DNA of 43,313 nt. Source: UBA2979 sp963694535. Its GTDB lineage: Bacteria > Chloroflexota > Dehalococcoidia > UBA2979. Both the position numbers and the translations under genes were made by a program. The DNA is taken from assembly GCA_963694535.1 (NCBI GenBank), contig CAVODE010000006.1, positions 1 through 43,313 on the forward strand, written 5' to 3'. The notes below the pieces were generated by a model. The model had not been told where the DNA came from, did no database searches, and saw only the letters and a program-made list of their open reading frames with translations. This document shows, piece after piece, positions 15,922 to 24,308 of this stretch; within the stretch, counting starts at the first letter, position 1, and each line of letters begins with the position of its first letter.

Positions 15922-16045
15922 ACAGGTAGTTCGACAGGCTTGCCAGCTATAGATACACTAGGCTTACATGGCCTAATGGCGACGGGAAATCAGCTACCTA
16001 TGATTTACGTAGATTTCATTATGACTGTTTACGAGGGACATCTTT

Positions 16046-17110
16046 TTGTCTAAGAATTCAGGACCTCTCACCTATGCTAAGTCGGGAGTTGACTTAGATG
16101 CTGACTCCCGTCGAACTGAGAGGATTATTCAAGAAGTATCAAAGACTCATTTAGGCACCATGGTGGACAACTTGCCAGGCGGTTTTGCTGGAGGCATTAA
16201 ATTACCTGAGGGTAATCAGACGTTAGTTGCCTGTACCGATGGCGTCGGCACGAAGACTTTATTACATTCTTACTTCGGGACTTTTCAATTCGCGGGCGTA
16301 GATGTCGTCGCTAATAACATCAATGATTTAATTGTAACTGGAGCGACTCCTGTCGCCTTTTTAGACTATATTGCTATGTCAGGGCTGAGCGAAGACTCGG
16401 TTGTCGAGATTGTTAAAGGTGTAAGTGATGCCTGTATTTCGGATGGAGTGGCACTTATATCTGGCGAGACCGCAGAGATGCCTGGCATGTATACATCAGG
16501 ACACTTTGATCTTGCAGGCACAGCAATTGGCCTAGTGTCAGAGCTAGATAAATTCCGAATACATGAGATAGGTGCTGGTGATGTTCTGTTGGGGTTGCCC
16601 TCAGGGGGGCTAATGACTAACGGGTTTTCTTTGGCACGTGCAGCGATAGGAATCAACGGAGAAGAGTTGCATGACATAGATCTGCTCCAAAATCGCCCAA
16701 GCACGTTAGAGGGAGAGAGTGTTGGAGATGTATTGACACGACCTCATCCGTCGTTTTGGGGTGTGTTCAAACAAATAAAGAACGCGGGAATAAGTATCAA
16801 AGGTGCTGCACACATAACTGGAGGCGGGATTGGTGGAAATCTGTCACGTGTTATACCAGACGGATATGTTGCAGTTGTCGACGTTACAAGTTGGCGTCGT
16901 GACCAGATTTTCGAATACATTCAAGCGCAGGGTGAAATTGAACTAGAAGAGATGTTTAAAGCATTCAATATGGGAATTGGCATGATAGTGGTTTTGTCTG
17001 AGAAAGACTCGAAGTTCGCACTTGCTAGCGTTCCCGAATTCGTGGAGTTAGGAAAGATAGAACAATCGGATCAAAGCCAAAAGGTGGTTCTGTCAGGAAT
17101 GGAATTATGA
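16046..17110 (+). CDS. purM: Phosphoribosylformylglycinamidine cyclo-ligase
   Basis: A 354-residue AIR synthetase of the PurM/SelD ATP-dependent fold. It has TYAKSGVDLDA at the N-terminus, TDGVGTKTLL near residue 70, NDLIVTGATPVAFLDYIA near residue 92 and SGETAEMPGMY near residue 138. GGGIGGNLSRVIP near residue 259 and NMGIGMIVV near residue 308 follow. Length is normal. The start is TTG with GAGGGA upstream. The stop overlaps the next start (ATGA), so translation of the two is probably coupled. Confidence 0.96.
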   Translation: MSKNSGPLTYAKSGVDLDADSRRTERIIQEVSKTHLGTMVDNLPGGFAGGIKLPEGNQTLVACTDGVGTKTLLHSYFGTFQFAGVDVVANNINDLIVTGATPVAFLDYIAMSGLSEDSVVEIVKGVSDACISDGVALISGETAEMPGMYTSGHFDLAGTAIGLVSELDKFRIHEIGAGDVLLGLPSGGLMTNGFSLARAAIGINGEELHDIDLLQNRPSTLEGESVGDVLTRPHPSFWGVFKQIKNAGISIKGAAHITGGGIGGNLSRVIPDGYVAVVDVTSWRRDQIFEYIQAQGEIELEEMFKAFNMGIGMIVVLSEKDSKFALASVPEFVELGKIEQSDQSQKVVLSGMEL

Positions 17111-17508
17111 GTAATTCAGTCGATCCGGTTGACCTAATGCGATCCGCAAAAAGCATCGCAGTTGTTGGTGTTTCTGCTCGGTCGGATAGGCCGTCATACG
17201 AGGTTGCAGAATACCTGATTGAAGCGGGATACCAGGTATATCTTGTAAATCCTCGTGAGACTGAAATTCTCGGAAGGAAAGTTTACGATCGTATTCAAGA
17301 CTTACCAAAATCTGTTGACATTGTTGATATATTTAGAAAGCCAGCCGATGTTTTGCCTGTTGTACAAGACGCGATAGAGGCGTCAGCAGGTGCAATTTGG
17401 ATGCAACTCGAGATAGTTAATCAAGAGGCGGCAGAGCTGGCACAGGTGTCTGGTCTTGAGGTGGTAATGGATCGATGTACGAAAATCGAACATCGAAAAA
17501 TCGCATGA
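17107..17508 (+). CDS. CoA-binding domain protein (YccU-like)
   Basis: A 133-residue single Rossmann domain of the CoA_binding_2 family. Seen are IAVVGVSARSDRPSYEVAEYL near the N-terminus (shown over residues 17-37), VYLVNPRETEILGRKVY, VDIVDIFRKPADVLPVV and AIWMQLEIVNQEAAELAQ, then VMDRCTKIEH at the C-terminus. Family members bind CoA or NAD-like nucleotides, but a reaction is not established. It sits between purM and purF and overlaps purM by four bases. Confidence 0.87.
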   Translation: MSNSVDPVDLMRSAKSIAVVGVSARSDRPSYEVAEYLIEAGYQVYLVNPRETEILGRKVYDRIQDLPKSVDIVDIFRKPADVLPVVQDAIEASAGAIWMQLEIVNQEAAELAQVSGLEVVMDRCTKIEHRKIA

Positions 17509-17536
17509 GCGAGATAATTAAATAAGGAGTCAGCAC

Positions 17537-19036
17537 TTGGATGATCTTTCAGAGAAGTGTGGTGTTTTTGGTGTGTATGCGCCAGAAGAAGATGTCGCCA
17601 GGCTGACTTTTTTCGGTATATATTCTCTCCAACATCGTGGGCAGGAATCAGCAGGAATTGCTGCGTCTGATGGGCATCAAATCAGAATCGAAGCAGGGAT
17701 GGGACTAGTATCTCAGGCTTTCGACGAGCAGCGTTTAGGCGCTTTGCCTGGTATTGCCGCAATTGGCCACACTCGTTATTCAACAACAGGCTCTACTTTG
17801 GAGTGTAATACCCAACCTTTATTGGTAAATGGCGTGCATGGTGAATATGCGGTGTCTCATAATGGAAATGTTGTAAATGCAAAGGAATTAAAATCATCGC
17901 TGGGTTTAGGAGATCACTTATTTGAGTCGACTACTGATTCCGAGGTCTTGGCTAGAATACTTAGCGACGGACCAGGTAGAGACCTGATTGACAGGTTTGC
18001 TTACATGATGACCAAGGCAAATGGCGCATATTCTTTAGCAGTACTAACAGCTGATGCACTTTACGCCACTAGAGACCCTCTTGGCATTAGGCCCCTTTGT
18101 ATAGGAAAGTTACCCTCGCGCGATAACGGCGGCGGTGGTTGGGTGGTTTCGTCTGAATCATGTGCTTTGGACCACCTTGGGGCCACTGTTATTCGCGATG
18201 TAGCCCCCGGCGAGGTCGTAAAGATTGATTCTGAAGGAATTACTTCCTTTTTCCCGCTCGGCGAAAATCCAAATAAAACAGATGAAGATGAGAAGATTTG
18301 TTTGTTTGAGTTTATTTATTTTGCACGACCTGACTCCGTTTTGTCTGGATCGCTTTTGCATGAAGTTAGACGAAGGATGGGTGCTAGATTAGCGCAGGAG
18401 CATCCGGCCGAGGCGGATATTGTCATAGGTGTTCCAGATTCGGCTACGCCAGCAGCGATGGGTTATGCCGAAGAGAGCGGGATTCCTTACGTGGAAGCGT
18501 TGGTTAAGAACAGGTATGTAGGCAGGACCTTTATCAAGCCGGATCAACGATTACGGGAGCGTGATGTTGAGCTGAAATTGAACCCTCTTAAGCACGTACT
18601 TGAAGGGAAGAGAGTTTTAGTAGTTGACGATTCTATCGTCAGAGGCACAACCACACCGCGAGTAGTCCGAATGTTACGTGAGGCTGGTGCGAAAGAAATA
18701 CATATGCGAATTTCTGCTCCTCCGATAACTCATCCCTGTCCTTATGGCACCGATCTGGCTACAAGAGGTGAATTGATTGCTGCTCAAAATTTTTATCCTG
18801 ACGGTTGCACTGTAAATGTAGATGCAATTGAAAATCACGTAGGGGCGGATAGTTTGCGCTATATTTCCTTGGAGGGCGCAAGTTGGGCCACGCGAAGGGG
18901 TAGCGGTCACTGCGCGGGATGTTTTACTGGTAAATATCCGACAGAAGGAATTCCTCTCCAGTTAGATAAGTTTGAACTTGAGCCAGGAGACGAAAGGGAA
19001 ACGATACCGTCTATCTTGCCGTTGATTCGTTCATAA
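17537..19036 (+). CDS. purF: Amidophosphoribosyltransferase
   Basis: A 499-residue enzyme for the first committed step of purine synthesis. The TTG start, seven bases after AAGGAG, gives a short propeptide whose removal exposes the catalytic Cys8 (EKCGVFGVY). The glutaminase part has HRGQESAGI and GHTRYSTTGS. The transferase part has the PRPP loop VVDDSIVRGTTT near residue 360. The B. subtilis-type [4Fe-4S] ligands include CPYGTDL and CAGCFTGKYP. Start of the coding region was chosen because the ATG four bases later is out of frame. Its end overlaps the minus-strand membrane protein by 26 bases. Confidence 0.96.
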   Translation: MDDLSEKCGVFGVYAPEEDVARLTFFGIYSLQHRGQESAGIAASDGHQIRIEAGMGLVSQAFDEQRLGALPGIAAIGHTRYSTTGSTLECNTQPLLVNGVHGEYAVSHNGNVVNAKELKSSLGLGDHLFESTTDSEVLARILSDGPGRDLIDRFAYMMTKANGAYSLAVLTADALYATRDPLGIRPLCIGKLPSRDNGGGGWVVSSESCALDHLGATVIRDVAPGEVVKIDSEGITSFFPLGENPNKTDEDEKICLFEFIYFARPDSVLSGSLLHEVRRRMGARLAQEHPAEADIVIGVPDSATPAAMGYAEESGIPYVEALVKNRYVGRTFIKPDQRLRERDVELKLNPLKHVLEGKRVLVVDDSIVRGTTTPRVVRMLREAGAKEIHMRISAPPITHPCPYGTDLATRGELIAAQNFYPDGCTVNVDAIENHVGADSLRYISLEGASWATRRGSGHCAGCFTGKYPTEGIPLQLDKFELEPGDERETIPSILPLIRS

Positions 19037-19670
19037 TCTCCAGTGCCCATTCAGGTATTATCGCCGGATTAAATTCAGATTCACTCATATCTGCCAGAGC
19101 TTCAGCAACAATATTCGCTTTCAACATCGAGCTGTTAGCCAATGTTCGAGCTGAATTTGACTTACAAACTGAGATTTTTCTATCATTATCTTTAATTAGG
19201 AAAACTTCCCATTCGGTTATATCTTGTAGATCGCCGGAAGCATGTTCTTCCATGAAATTTCCTAGTACGTCAACAGATTTGATTCTGTCGAAAGGGATCA
19301 TTTCTTGAGTGCCAATACCTAGCCCAAGATATTTTTGCTGGAGGCGCGAAGTGCCTTTGGTCTTTTCCATAACAAAATTACTTCCGACTATTCCATAAAT
19401 GGTTCCTAAAATCGCGGTAGGGCCAAAAATCACTATCATCAGGAGTAATATCATCGAAATCCAGAGTGGTAATTCGGCTAGTCCATTTATGAGAGTTACG
19501 ACGGCTGCGCTGGTAATAACAGCTTGAAAAATCGGCACTAGCAGAGTCCGTTTTGAGGGTCTAATTACAACCTCAGTATCAGATATCTTGGCGTAGCTTT
19601 TAAACAGTGGTACCGAGATTGTTTCTTGGCCTACAGTCTGATTTTGCTTTTTGTTCACATCTATAAGCAT
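19011..19670 (-). CDS. Membrane protein with PH-like domain
   Basis: 219 residues from the ATG at 19668-19670; a TTG at 19709 would add 13 residues but neither start has a clear ribosome site. Two closely spaced membrane helices (PIFQAVITSAAVVTLI and LWISMILLLMIVIFG) are followed by a soluble part. That part includes GLGIGTQEMIPFDRIKSVDVLG, resembling the first strands of bacterial PH domains. The C-terminus ends in IIPEWALEIM. The function is unknown. It is convergent with purF and not part of the purine unit. Confidence 0.6.
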   Translation of the reverse strand: MLIDVNKKQNQTVGQETISVPLFKSYAKISDTEVVIRPSKRTLLVPIFQAVITSAAVVTLINGLAELPLWISMILLLMIVIFGPTAILGTIYGIVGSNFVMEKTKGTSRLQQKYLGLGIGTQEMIPFDRIKSVDVLGNFMEEHASGDLQDITEWEVFLIKDNDRKISVCKSNSARTLANSSMLKANIVAEALADMSESEFNPAIIPEWALEIMNESTAR

Positions 19671-19789
19671 ATTGCAAAAAAAGAACTCGTGGCAGAGCGA
19701 ACTAGCCAATTTTCAAGGCAAGCGGCCTAATTGCGCTCACACGAAGACGGCGGTTTACAACTATTTTAGCCCAGCGGCGCATTATAAAA

Positions 19790-20014
19790 GTGGATGCTTT
19801 TACTGATGTTGGTCGACTTAAGAGAGAGGTGGACAAGAATATTTTGTCTTTAACTAATTTCTAGTCCACAGTACGACACAAATCTGGCACGTATGCTGAA
19901 TTACTTGAAGAGGACCAAGAAATCGAGAGGCAGGAAAGAGAAAACCATATCATCGTGAAGGGGCTGAATGGCGACCTATATTTCTTCGAAGCTACAGGTT
20001 GTGTTTTAAGCTGA
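19790..20014 (+). pseudogene. Small frame interrupted by one in-frame TAG
   Basis: From a GTG at 19790 the frame encodes 24 residues (VDAFTDVGRLKREVDKNILS and four more), meets TAG at 19862-19864, then continues in the same frame for 49 residues to TGA at 20012. The second part has a charged helix (ELLEEDQEIERQERENH) and a GLNGDLYFFEATG strand-like end. Composition looks protein-like on both sides of the stop. No ribosome site precedes the GTG. It may be a decayed small gene or chance. I do not recognise the family. Confidence 0.35.
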
Positions 20015-20018
20015 ATGA

Positions 20019-21035
20019 CTAAAACTTAATCACCATTTGTATTTGATTTGATGGCTTAATTAAGGATTCAAAAGCTTTTTGTATATCTTCAAGATCTATA
20101 GTGTCAGTGTCGGATAATAAGGGATTCAACACGAATTTTTTAGAAGAAATTAAATCTACAGCAACTTTGAAATCGTATGGCTCGCTACCGAAAGTAGTAT
20201 TTAGCTGTATTTCCTTCCCAGCCCAATCAACCGGTAATAAGGGAATTTCCTCCCAAGCGAGGGCCACTAACATCACATTGCCTTTTTTCCTCACCATATC
20301 TAAAGCATTCTGGAGAGTAGGTTTGGCTGCGGCACATTCGTAAACTATGTGAGGGCCATCACCATCTGTTAATTCAATGATAGTTTTTACAGGGTCTTGA
20401 GTTGCGGGGTCAACCACTGCGTCAGCGCCCAGTTCTATAGCAATAGCTCTTCTGGCTTCAGAAGGTTCTGAGACAATGACTTTAGTCGCGCCAGCAGCTT
20501 TTGCGGCCTGTAAGCATAAAAGTCCTATAGGGCCTGCTCCTAACACCGCAACAGTGTCACCTAATTTTTGATTTGATAGTCTGACTGCTCTAGTGACTAT
20601 TGCACAGGGTTCAGCTAAGGCTCCTTCTAAATTTGAAACATTGTCGGGTAATTTGAGTGGCTCCCATTCTTTGCAGACTGTATATTCTGCGTATCCGCGT
20701 GTTCTACTATTTGTGATGCCCTCGAGTCGATAGTTAAACTGTTCTTGTTTTCTTAAGGGACTCTCTTTTCCTGCAGGAGGATTGCCGCCCATACCAATTA
20801 CGCGGTCCCCAACTTTAAATCGAGTTACATCGGAACCTATTTTTGAGATTTCTCCGGCAAACTCGTGCCCTAAGACTGTATTTGGAGGCGCAATATCATA
20901 CAAATAGACATGCACATCAGTCCCGCAAATTGCGCTATGTGAAATCTTGATTTGAACTTCGTCAGATTCAGGTTCAGGTGTGGGGATTTCTTCAACTACT
21001 AAGTTTTGCTTACTTTTGTATACCGCTGCTTTCAT
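20019..21035 (-). CDS. Zinc-dependent medium-chain alcohol/polyol dehydrogenase
   Basis: A 338-residue protein of the MDR superfamily. The catalytic zinc region is present: CGTDVH near residue 37, GHEFAGEI near residue 56 and the AEPCAI segment near residue 141. The Rossmann motif is VLGAGPIGLLCLQAAKAAG near residue 164, and the acidic SEPSEARR suggests NAD(H) preference. The four-Cys structural-zinc loop is absent and replaced by a segment around PLRKQEQFNYRLEG. Relatives act on sorbitol, threonine or other polyols; the substrate is not clear. It is a single gene with no obvious partner. Confidence 0.87.
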   Translation of the reverse strand: MKAAVYKSKQNLVVEEIPTPEPESDEVQIKISHSAICGTDVHVYLYDIAPPNTVLGHEFAGEISKIGSDVTRFKVGDRVIGMGGNPPAGKESPLRKQEQFNYRLEGITNSRTRGYAEYTVCKEWEPLKLPDNVSNLEGALAEPCAIVTRAVRLSNQKLGDTVAVLGAGPIGLLCLQAAKAAGATKVIVSEPSEARRAIAIELGADAVVDPATQDPVKTIIELTDGDGPHIVYECAAAKPTLQNALDMVRKKGNVMLVALAWEEIPLLPVDWAGKEIQLNTTFGSEPYDFKVAVDLISSKKFVLNPLLSDTDTIDLEDIQKAFESLIKPSNQIQMVIKF

Positions 21036-21472
21036 TTCTCCCCCTTATTTGTTTTAAACAATAGCAGATTTGTTCCTGCCATAATTCTTTCGACTTGCCC
21101 GAAGAGTTAATTTAAAAATGAGACTACGGAGAGGAAAAACTCAAACAGGGATTTGCTTTCGTTACAATCGTTAACATTATTGCGGGGTCAATTTTGTGTT
21201 TCTTGTATAGCTTGTGACTTGACGAGATTATGTAAAATTACCCCCACCCTCAATAGAGATCCAGACAAGCTTTTGACCCGTACTAGGGCAATTTACTCCG
21301 CAAATGTTTCACATAAATCCAGATAAACGAAAATCAGCGTCGATCCACTATGAGGTAGAAACCCTTATGCTGTACGGGATATAAGATAACCGTGACTATG
21401 TTAATCATTAGCACAAAACTCATATGGTGCGGCTTAGGTAGCGCGAGTAAAAGATATTGGAAGGGATAGTCA
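21036..21472. other. Intergenic region upstream of the dehydrogenase and Trm112 gene
   Basis: This 437-base divergent spacer is the longest gap in the window. I see no tRNA, terminator or credible coding frame. A 26-codon frame from 21305 has no ribosome site. The AGGGATA before 21473 is probably the ribosome site of the Trm112-like gene. Confidence 0.5.
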
Positions 21473-21658
21473 ATGCGTCCAGCTCTTTTGGAAATTTTGG
21501 CCTGTCCCATATGTAAAAATTCGCTACGTCTTGAGATTTCACACGAGAGTGATACTGAAATACTTGCGGGATCGCTTTTTTGCGATACTTGTGTAGAAAT
21601 TTATTTAATTGAGGACGGAATACCAAATCTTCTACCTCCAGAGCTTAGATCTCTGTAG
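21473..21658 (+). CDS. Trm112/YcaR-family zinc-ribbon protein
   Basis: A 61-residue protein with LLEILACPICK at residues 5-15 and FCDTC at residues 36-40, giving a four-Cys zinc site (C11, C14, C37, C40), then YLIEDGIPNLLPPE. This is the complete Trm112/UPF0434 pattern. In eukaryotes and archaea Trm112 activates methyltransferases; the bacterial role is less certain. AAGGGA upstream supports the ATG start. A small membrane-protein gene follows closely. Confidence 0.88.
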   Translation: MRPALLEILACPICKNSLRLEISHESDTEILAGSLFCDTCVEIYLIEDGIPNLLPPELRSL

Positions 21659-21673
21659 GCTTTGCAAGCTGCC

Positions 21674-21931
21674 ATGAATATGTCAGGTATTAATTCCATC
21701 ACGACCCAACAGTCTAGATCGTTAGGGAAAGGGCTAATCATCGTTGCATTTTTGATGCCTGTTTTTTTTCTGAACAAACTAAGAAAGCACTTTCACTTTG
21801 TTTTAGCTTTGCCGGTTGTGGGATTGGTTGTAGGATTTTCGGCATTTTTATTTTGGATTGGTTACACAATGGCTACAACCGTTTGGGAACGGCCAGATGA
21901 CTATCCGCCTAAAGAGTCTAATTCTCAATAA
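21674..21931 (+). CDS. Small two-helix membrane protein, unknown function
   Basis: 85 residues from the ATG at 21674; a TTG at 21662 and a second ATG at 21680 are other possible starts, none with a strong ribosome site. It has two hydrophobic helices, GLIIVAFLMPVFFL and VLALPVVGLVVGFSAFLFWIG, joined by a basic KLRKHFH loop, and a polar tail with RPDDYPPKES. I do not recognise a family. It follows the Trm112-like gene by 15 bases and overlaps the convergent folK by 14 bases. Confidence 0.55.
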   Translation: MNMSGINSITTQQSRSLGKGLIIVAFLMPVFFLNKLRKHFHFVLALPVVGLVVGFSAFLFWIGYTMATTVWERPDDYPPKESNSQ

Positions 21932-22451
21932 ACCAGTCCGGGTCTGATATTTTCAGAATGGATCGCCTTTCTGTTAGTGGCCTTAAATCACGCAAACTTT
22001 CGATACGTAAGCCGATTTTTGGGTGAATTATAGTCGGCGAGATTTCGGCAAGTGGAACGAGTACAAACGAACGCTCGTGAAGATAGCTATGTGGTACTTG
22101 GAGGTCAGGCGAATTAATAACTTGTTCCTGAATAAGCAAAATATCAATATCAATGAGCCTTTCCTGCCAGCGCATATTATTCTTAGTGCGTCCCATATGT
22201 GATTCAATCAATTTGACCTTCGTCAAGATCTCATCCGCATTCAGGTGTGTAGTTGCGGAGATAGTGGCATTAAGAAAATCAGGTTGGTCCGAATATCCCC
22301 ATGGAGGAGTTTCATATAGTGAAGAAAATAATTTTGGGTATATGTGATGATTTTCTAAGTTTTTTACGGCTGTCCGCAGGTTATCGAGACGATTTCCTAG
22401 ATTGCTGCCGAGGCCAAGATATATTTCGTAGGAAGGTTGCTTCTTAGACAT
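21918..22451 (-). CDS. folK: 6-hydroxymethyl-dihydropterin pyrophosphokinase
   Basis: A 177-residue HPPK of folate synthesis. It transfers pyrophosphate from ATP to hydroxymethyl-dihydropterin. Motifs are YLGLGSNLGNRLDNL at residue 11, SSLYETPPWGYSDQPDFLNA near residue 43, the RLIDIDILL metal-binding segment near residue 102, and VPHSYLHERSFVLVPLAEI near residue 122. Length is normal. It follows the JAMM gene by 41 bases and may be the last gene of the sulfur-island transcript. No other folate gene is near. Confidence 0.94.
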   Translation of the reverse strand: MSKKQPSYEIYLGLGSNLGNRLDNLRTAVKNLENHHIYPKLFSSLYETPPWGYSDQPDFLNATISATTHLNADEILTKVKLIESHMGRTKNNMRWQERLIDIDILLIQEQVINSPDLQVPHSYLHERSFVLVPLAEISPTIIHPKIGLRIESLRDLRPLTERRSILKISDPDWFIEN

Positions 22452-22492
22452 TGATTGGCGTTATTCGGAGTTGTACAAGTATGAGATACCTG

Positions 22493-22930
22493 TCAGGTAG
22501 TGACTTCAATAATTTCTTCTTCAATTTCTCCACCAGTTCGGATGAAAAACGCCCTGACCTTTGGATCGTCATTGGCGAGCGATACGAGAATATAGTAGGT
22601 AGTCGGAAACATTGGTGGGTTGTTTGTTTCACCAGGAGGAAAGAACGCCATCCGTACATCAGTTGGTGATGGATAGGCTGGTGAAGCCACATGTGAATGA
22701 TAAATTGCGAACAGATTATTGCTGTTTTTCTCGCGATTTTGTTCAAGCTTGAGCATCTCAATAGGTGACATTTCATAGCGGTAGGGTGATTTTGCTGTGT
22801 TAGTTACTCTATCCGCCTGCATGGTGCTTTTATCTTTTGATTGACTTATTAAACCGCAAGCCTCATTTGGCAGTTCGTCTTGAGCGTGTTCTACTATTTT
22901 GTTAATTATTTCTTGCGGAATTTTAGGCAC
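22493..22930 (-). CDS. mec: JAMM/MPN metallopeptidase (Mec-like)
   Basis: A 145-residue single-domain JAMM protease with the full zinc-site set: E23 (PNEACG), H78 and H80 in the HSH triad, S88 and D91 (HxHx7SxxD). In Mycobacterium tuberculosis, Mec frees cysteine from the CysO-cysteine adduct made by CysM. The neighbouring cysM, carrier and E1 genes indicate the same job here. It might also trim the extra C-terminal Gln from carrier 2. It lies 103 bases after cysM, enough for a separate promoter. Confidence 0.86.
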   Translation of the reverse strand: MPKIPQEIINKIVEHAQDELPNEACGLISQSKDKSTMQADRVTNTAKSPYRYEMSPIEMLKLEQNREKNSNNLFAIYHSHVASPAYPSPTDVRMAFFPPGETNNPPMFPTTYYILVSLANDDPKVRAFFIRTGGEIEEEIIEVTT

Positions 22931-23033
22931 TTGTTGAACTTTCAGATTCTCAGAGATTGGCTTGTGTAGATTTCGTTTAATTTTGCGCGACTTATTTTTA
23001 TCATTTATGTGAAACGTAGTTAACTGATTTCAG

Positions 23034-23993
23034 TTACCACCAGAGTTTTTCACTTACAGCTTCTCGAATATTTTCATAATCTTCCGACCAGAGACCGGTT
23101 GAAAGGTATTTCCAGCCACCATCGGCAAGCAGGCAAACGATTTTTGTCGAAGTTCCATTGTCGGTGTTATCGACTTCAATTTTCTCAGCGGCCCGCTGCG
23201 CCGCTCTGATCACTGCGCCGGCAGATATACCAGCGAATATACCTGTTTGCCGAGTTAATTCGCGAGTTGTGCGGAACGATGTTTCGGAATCTACGACTAT
23301 TCTTCCGTCGAGGACTGTTTCATCAAAAACAGGGGGGATGTAACCATCTTCTAGAGCTCTAAGGCCTTGGACGAGATCTCCCGGATGAGGTGCTGCCGCG
23401 ATCACTTTAATATCTGAATTGAACTCTTTGAGTCTTCGACCGACACCCGTCAATGTGCCTCCAGTGCCAAGACCAGAGACGAATATATTAATATCGGGTA
23501 AATCCTCTATGATTTCTGGACCGGTGGTTTCATAATGAGCTTTTGGATTATTTTCATTTTCGTATTGGAACGGCATAAACCATTCCGGATTTTTTCTAGC
23601 GAGATTAGTTGCTAGTTCGACTGCGCCGTTAGATCCAAGATCACCCGGCGAGAATATAATTTCAGCACCAAAAGCTTCCAGAAGCTGAATCCTTTCGATG
23701 GAAACGGCATCTGGCATCACTACTTTTACAGGGTAGCCTCGGAGTGTTCCAATCAAAGAAATAGCTATCCCTGTATTCCCAGAACTGGGCTCAAGTATGG
23801 TCTGGCCTGGTTGTAATAATCCTTCAGATTCGGCATGATTGATCATATATTTCGCAATACGATCTTTGCCCGAGCCCGTGGGATTTTCTCCCTCTAGCTT
23901 TGCCCAAATCTCAACCTGTGGATTGGGAGATAAAACAGATATATCTATAAGCGGAGTGTTGCCTACGCGATCTAATATTCCATCGTATTTCAT
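23034..23993 (-). CDS. cysM: CysM-type O-phosphoserine / thiocarboxylate cysteine synthase
   Basis: 319 residues, fold-type II PLP enzyme. The Schiff-base Lys43 lies in NPTGSGKDR, the phosphate loop is SSGNTG at 70-75 and another glycine loop is GLGTGGT. Resemblance to mycobacterial CysM is close: a YD opening, RLRKLED-type GLRALEDG with the Arg linked there to O-phosphoserine use, GWKYLSTG, and a C-terminus ending in LWW. That enzyme uses a sulfur-carrier thiocarboxylate as sulfur donor. Carrier 1 lies only 15 bases upstream and the JAMM peptidase downstream. Confidence 0.9.
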   Translation of the reverse strand: MKYDGILDRVGNTPLIDISVLSPNPQVEIWAKLEGENPTGSGKDRIAKYMINHAESEGLLQPGQTILEPSSGNTGIAISLIGTLRGYPVKVVMPDAVSIERIQLLEAFGAEIIFSPGDLGSNGAVELATNLARKNPEWFMPFQYENENNPKAHYETTGPEIIEDLPDINIFVSGLGTGGTLTGVGRRLKEFNSDIKVIAAAPHPGDLVQGLRALEDGYIPPVFDETVLDGRIVVDSETSFRTTRELTRQTGIFAGISAGAVIRAAQRAAEKIEVDNTDNGTSTKIVCLLADGGWKYLSTGLWSEDYENIREAVSEKLWW

Positions 23994-24008
23994 AAGGGTT
24001 AGAGTTCC

Positions 24009-24287
24009 TTAGCCTCCGGCCAGAGCCGGTAGAATTGAAACTTCGTCGCTGTCTTTTAGTTCTGTGCCGAGACCGCCAAGATATCTTACGTCTTCATCAT
24101 TTATATATATATTTACAAAGCGACGTAACTCACCATTTTCTTCGAGTAGTTGATTAGCGAATCCAGGAAACTTGTTATTGATTGCTTGTATGAGCTCATC
24201 GATGGTTTTTCCTTCAGATTCAAACGACCTTTGGCCACCAACGAATTTTTCAATCACTGAGGTCACGTTTACTTTTATTGGCATCAC
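24009..24287 (-). CDS. CysO-like sulfur carrier protein 1 (MoaD/ThiS fold)
   Basis: A 92-residue beta-grasp protein with RRFVNIYINDEDVRYLGGL near residues 54-72 and a C-terminus ending exactly in ALAGG. The terminal Gly-Gly is where the E1 adenylates and where the thiocarboxylate forms. It starts 21 bases after the MoeB-like stop and ends 15 bases before cysM. This is the arrangement expected for the sulfur donor of CysM. Two consecutive ATG codons are possible starts; GGGGAAA precedes them. Confidence 0.87.
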   Translation of the reverse strand: MMPIKVNVTSVIEKFVGGQRSFESEGKTIDELIQAINNKFPGFANQLLEENGELRRFVNIYINDEDVRYLGGLGTELKDSDEVSILPALAGG

Positions 24288-24308
24288 ATTTCCCCGATTC
24301 TAAAATTT

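Noticed and set aside
15959..15975. TAGGC/GCCTA stem between purH and purM.
   Set aside because: Five base pairs without a T-run; common by chance. Reported neither as terminator nor as operator.
21305..21385. A 26-codon frame in the 21036-21472 gap.
   Set aside because: No ribosome site, no recognisable motif, and the length is expected by chance.
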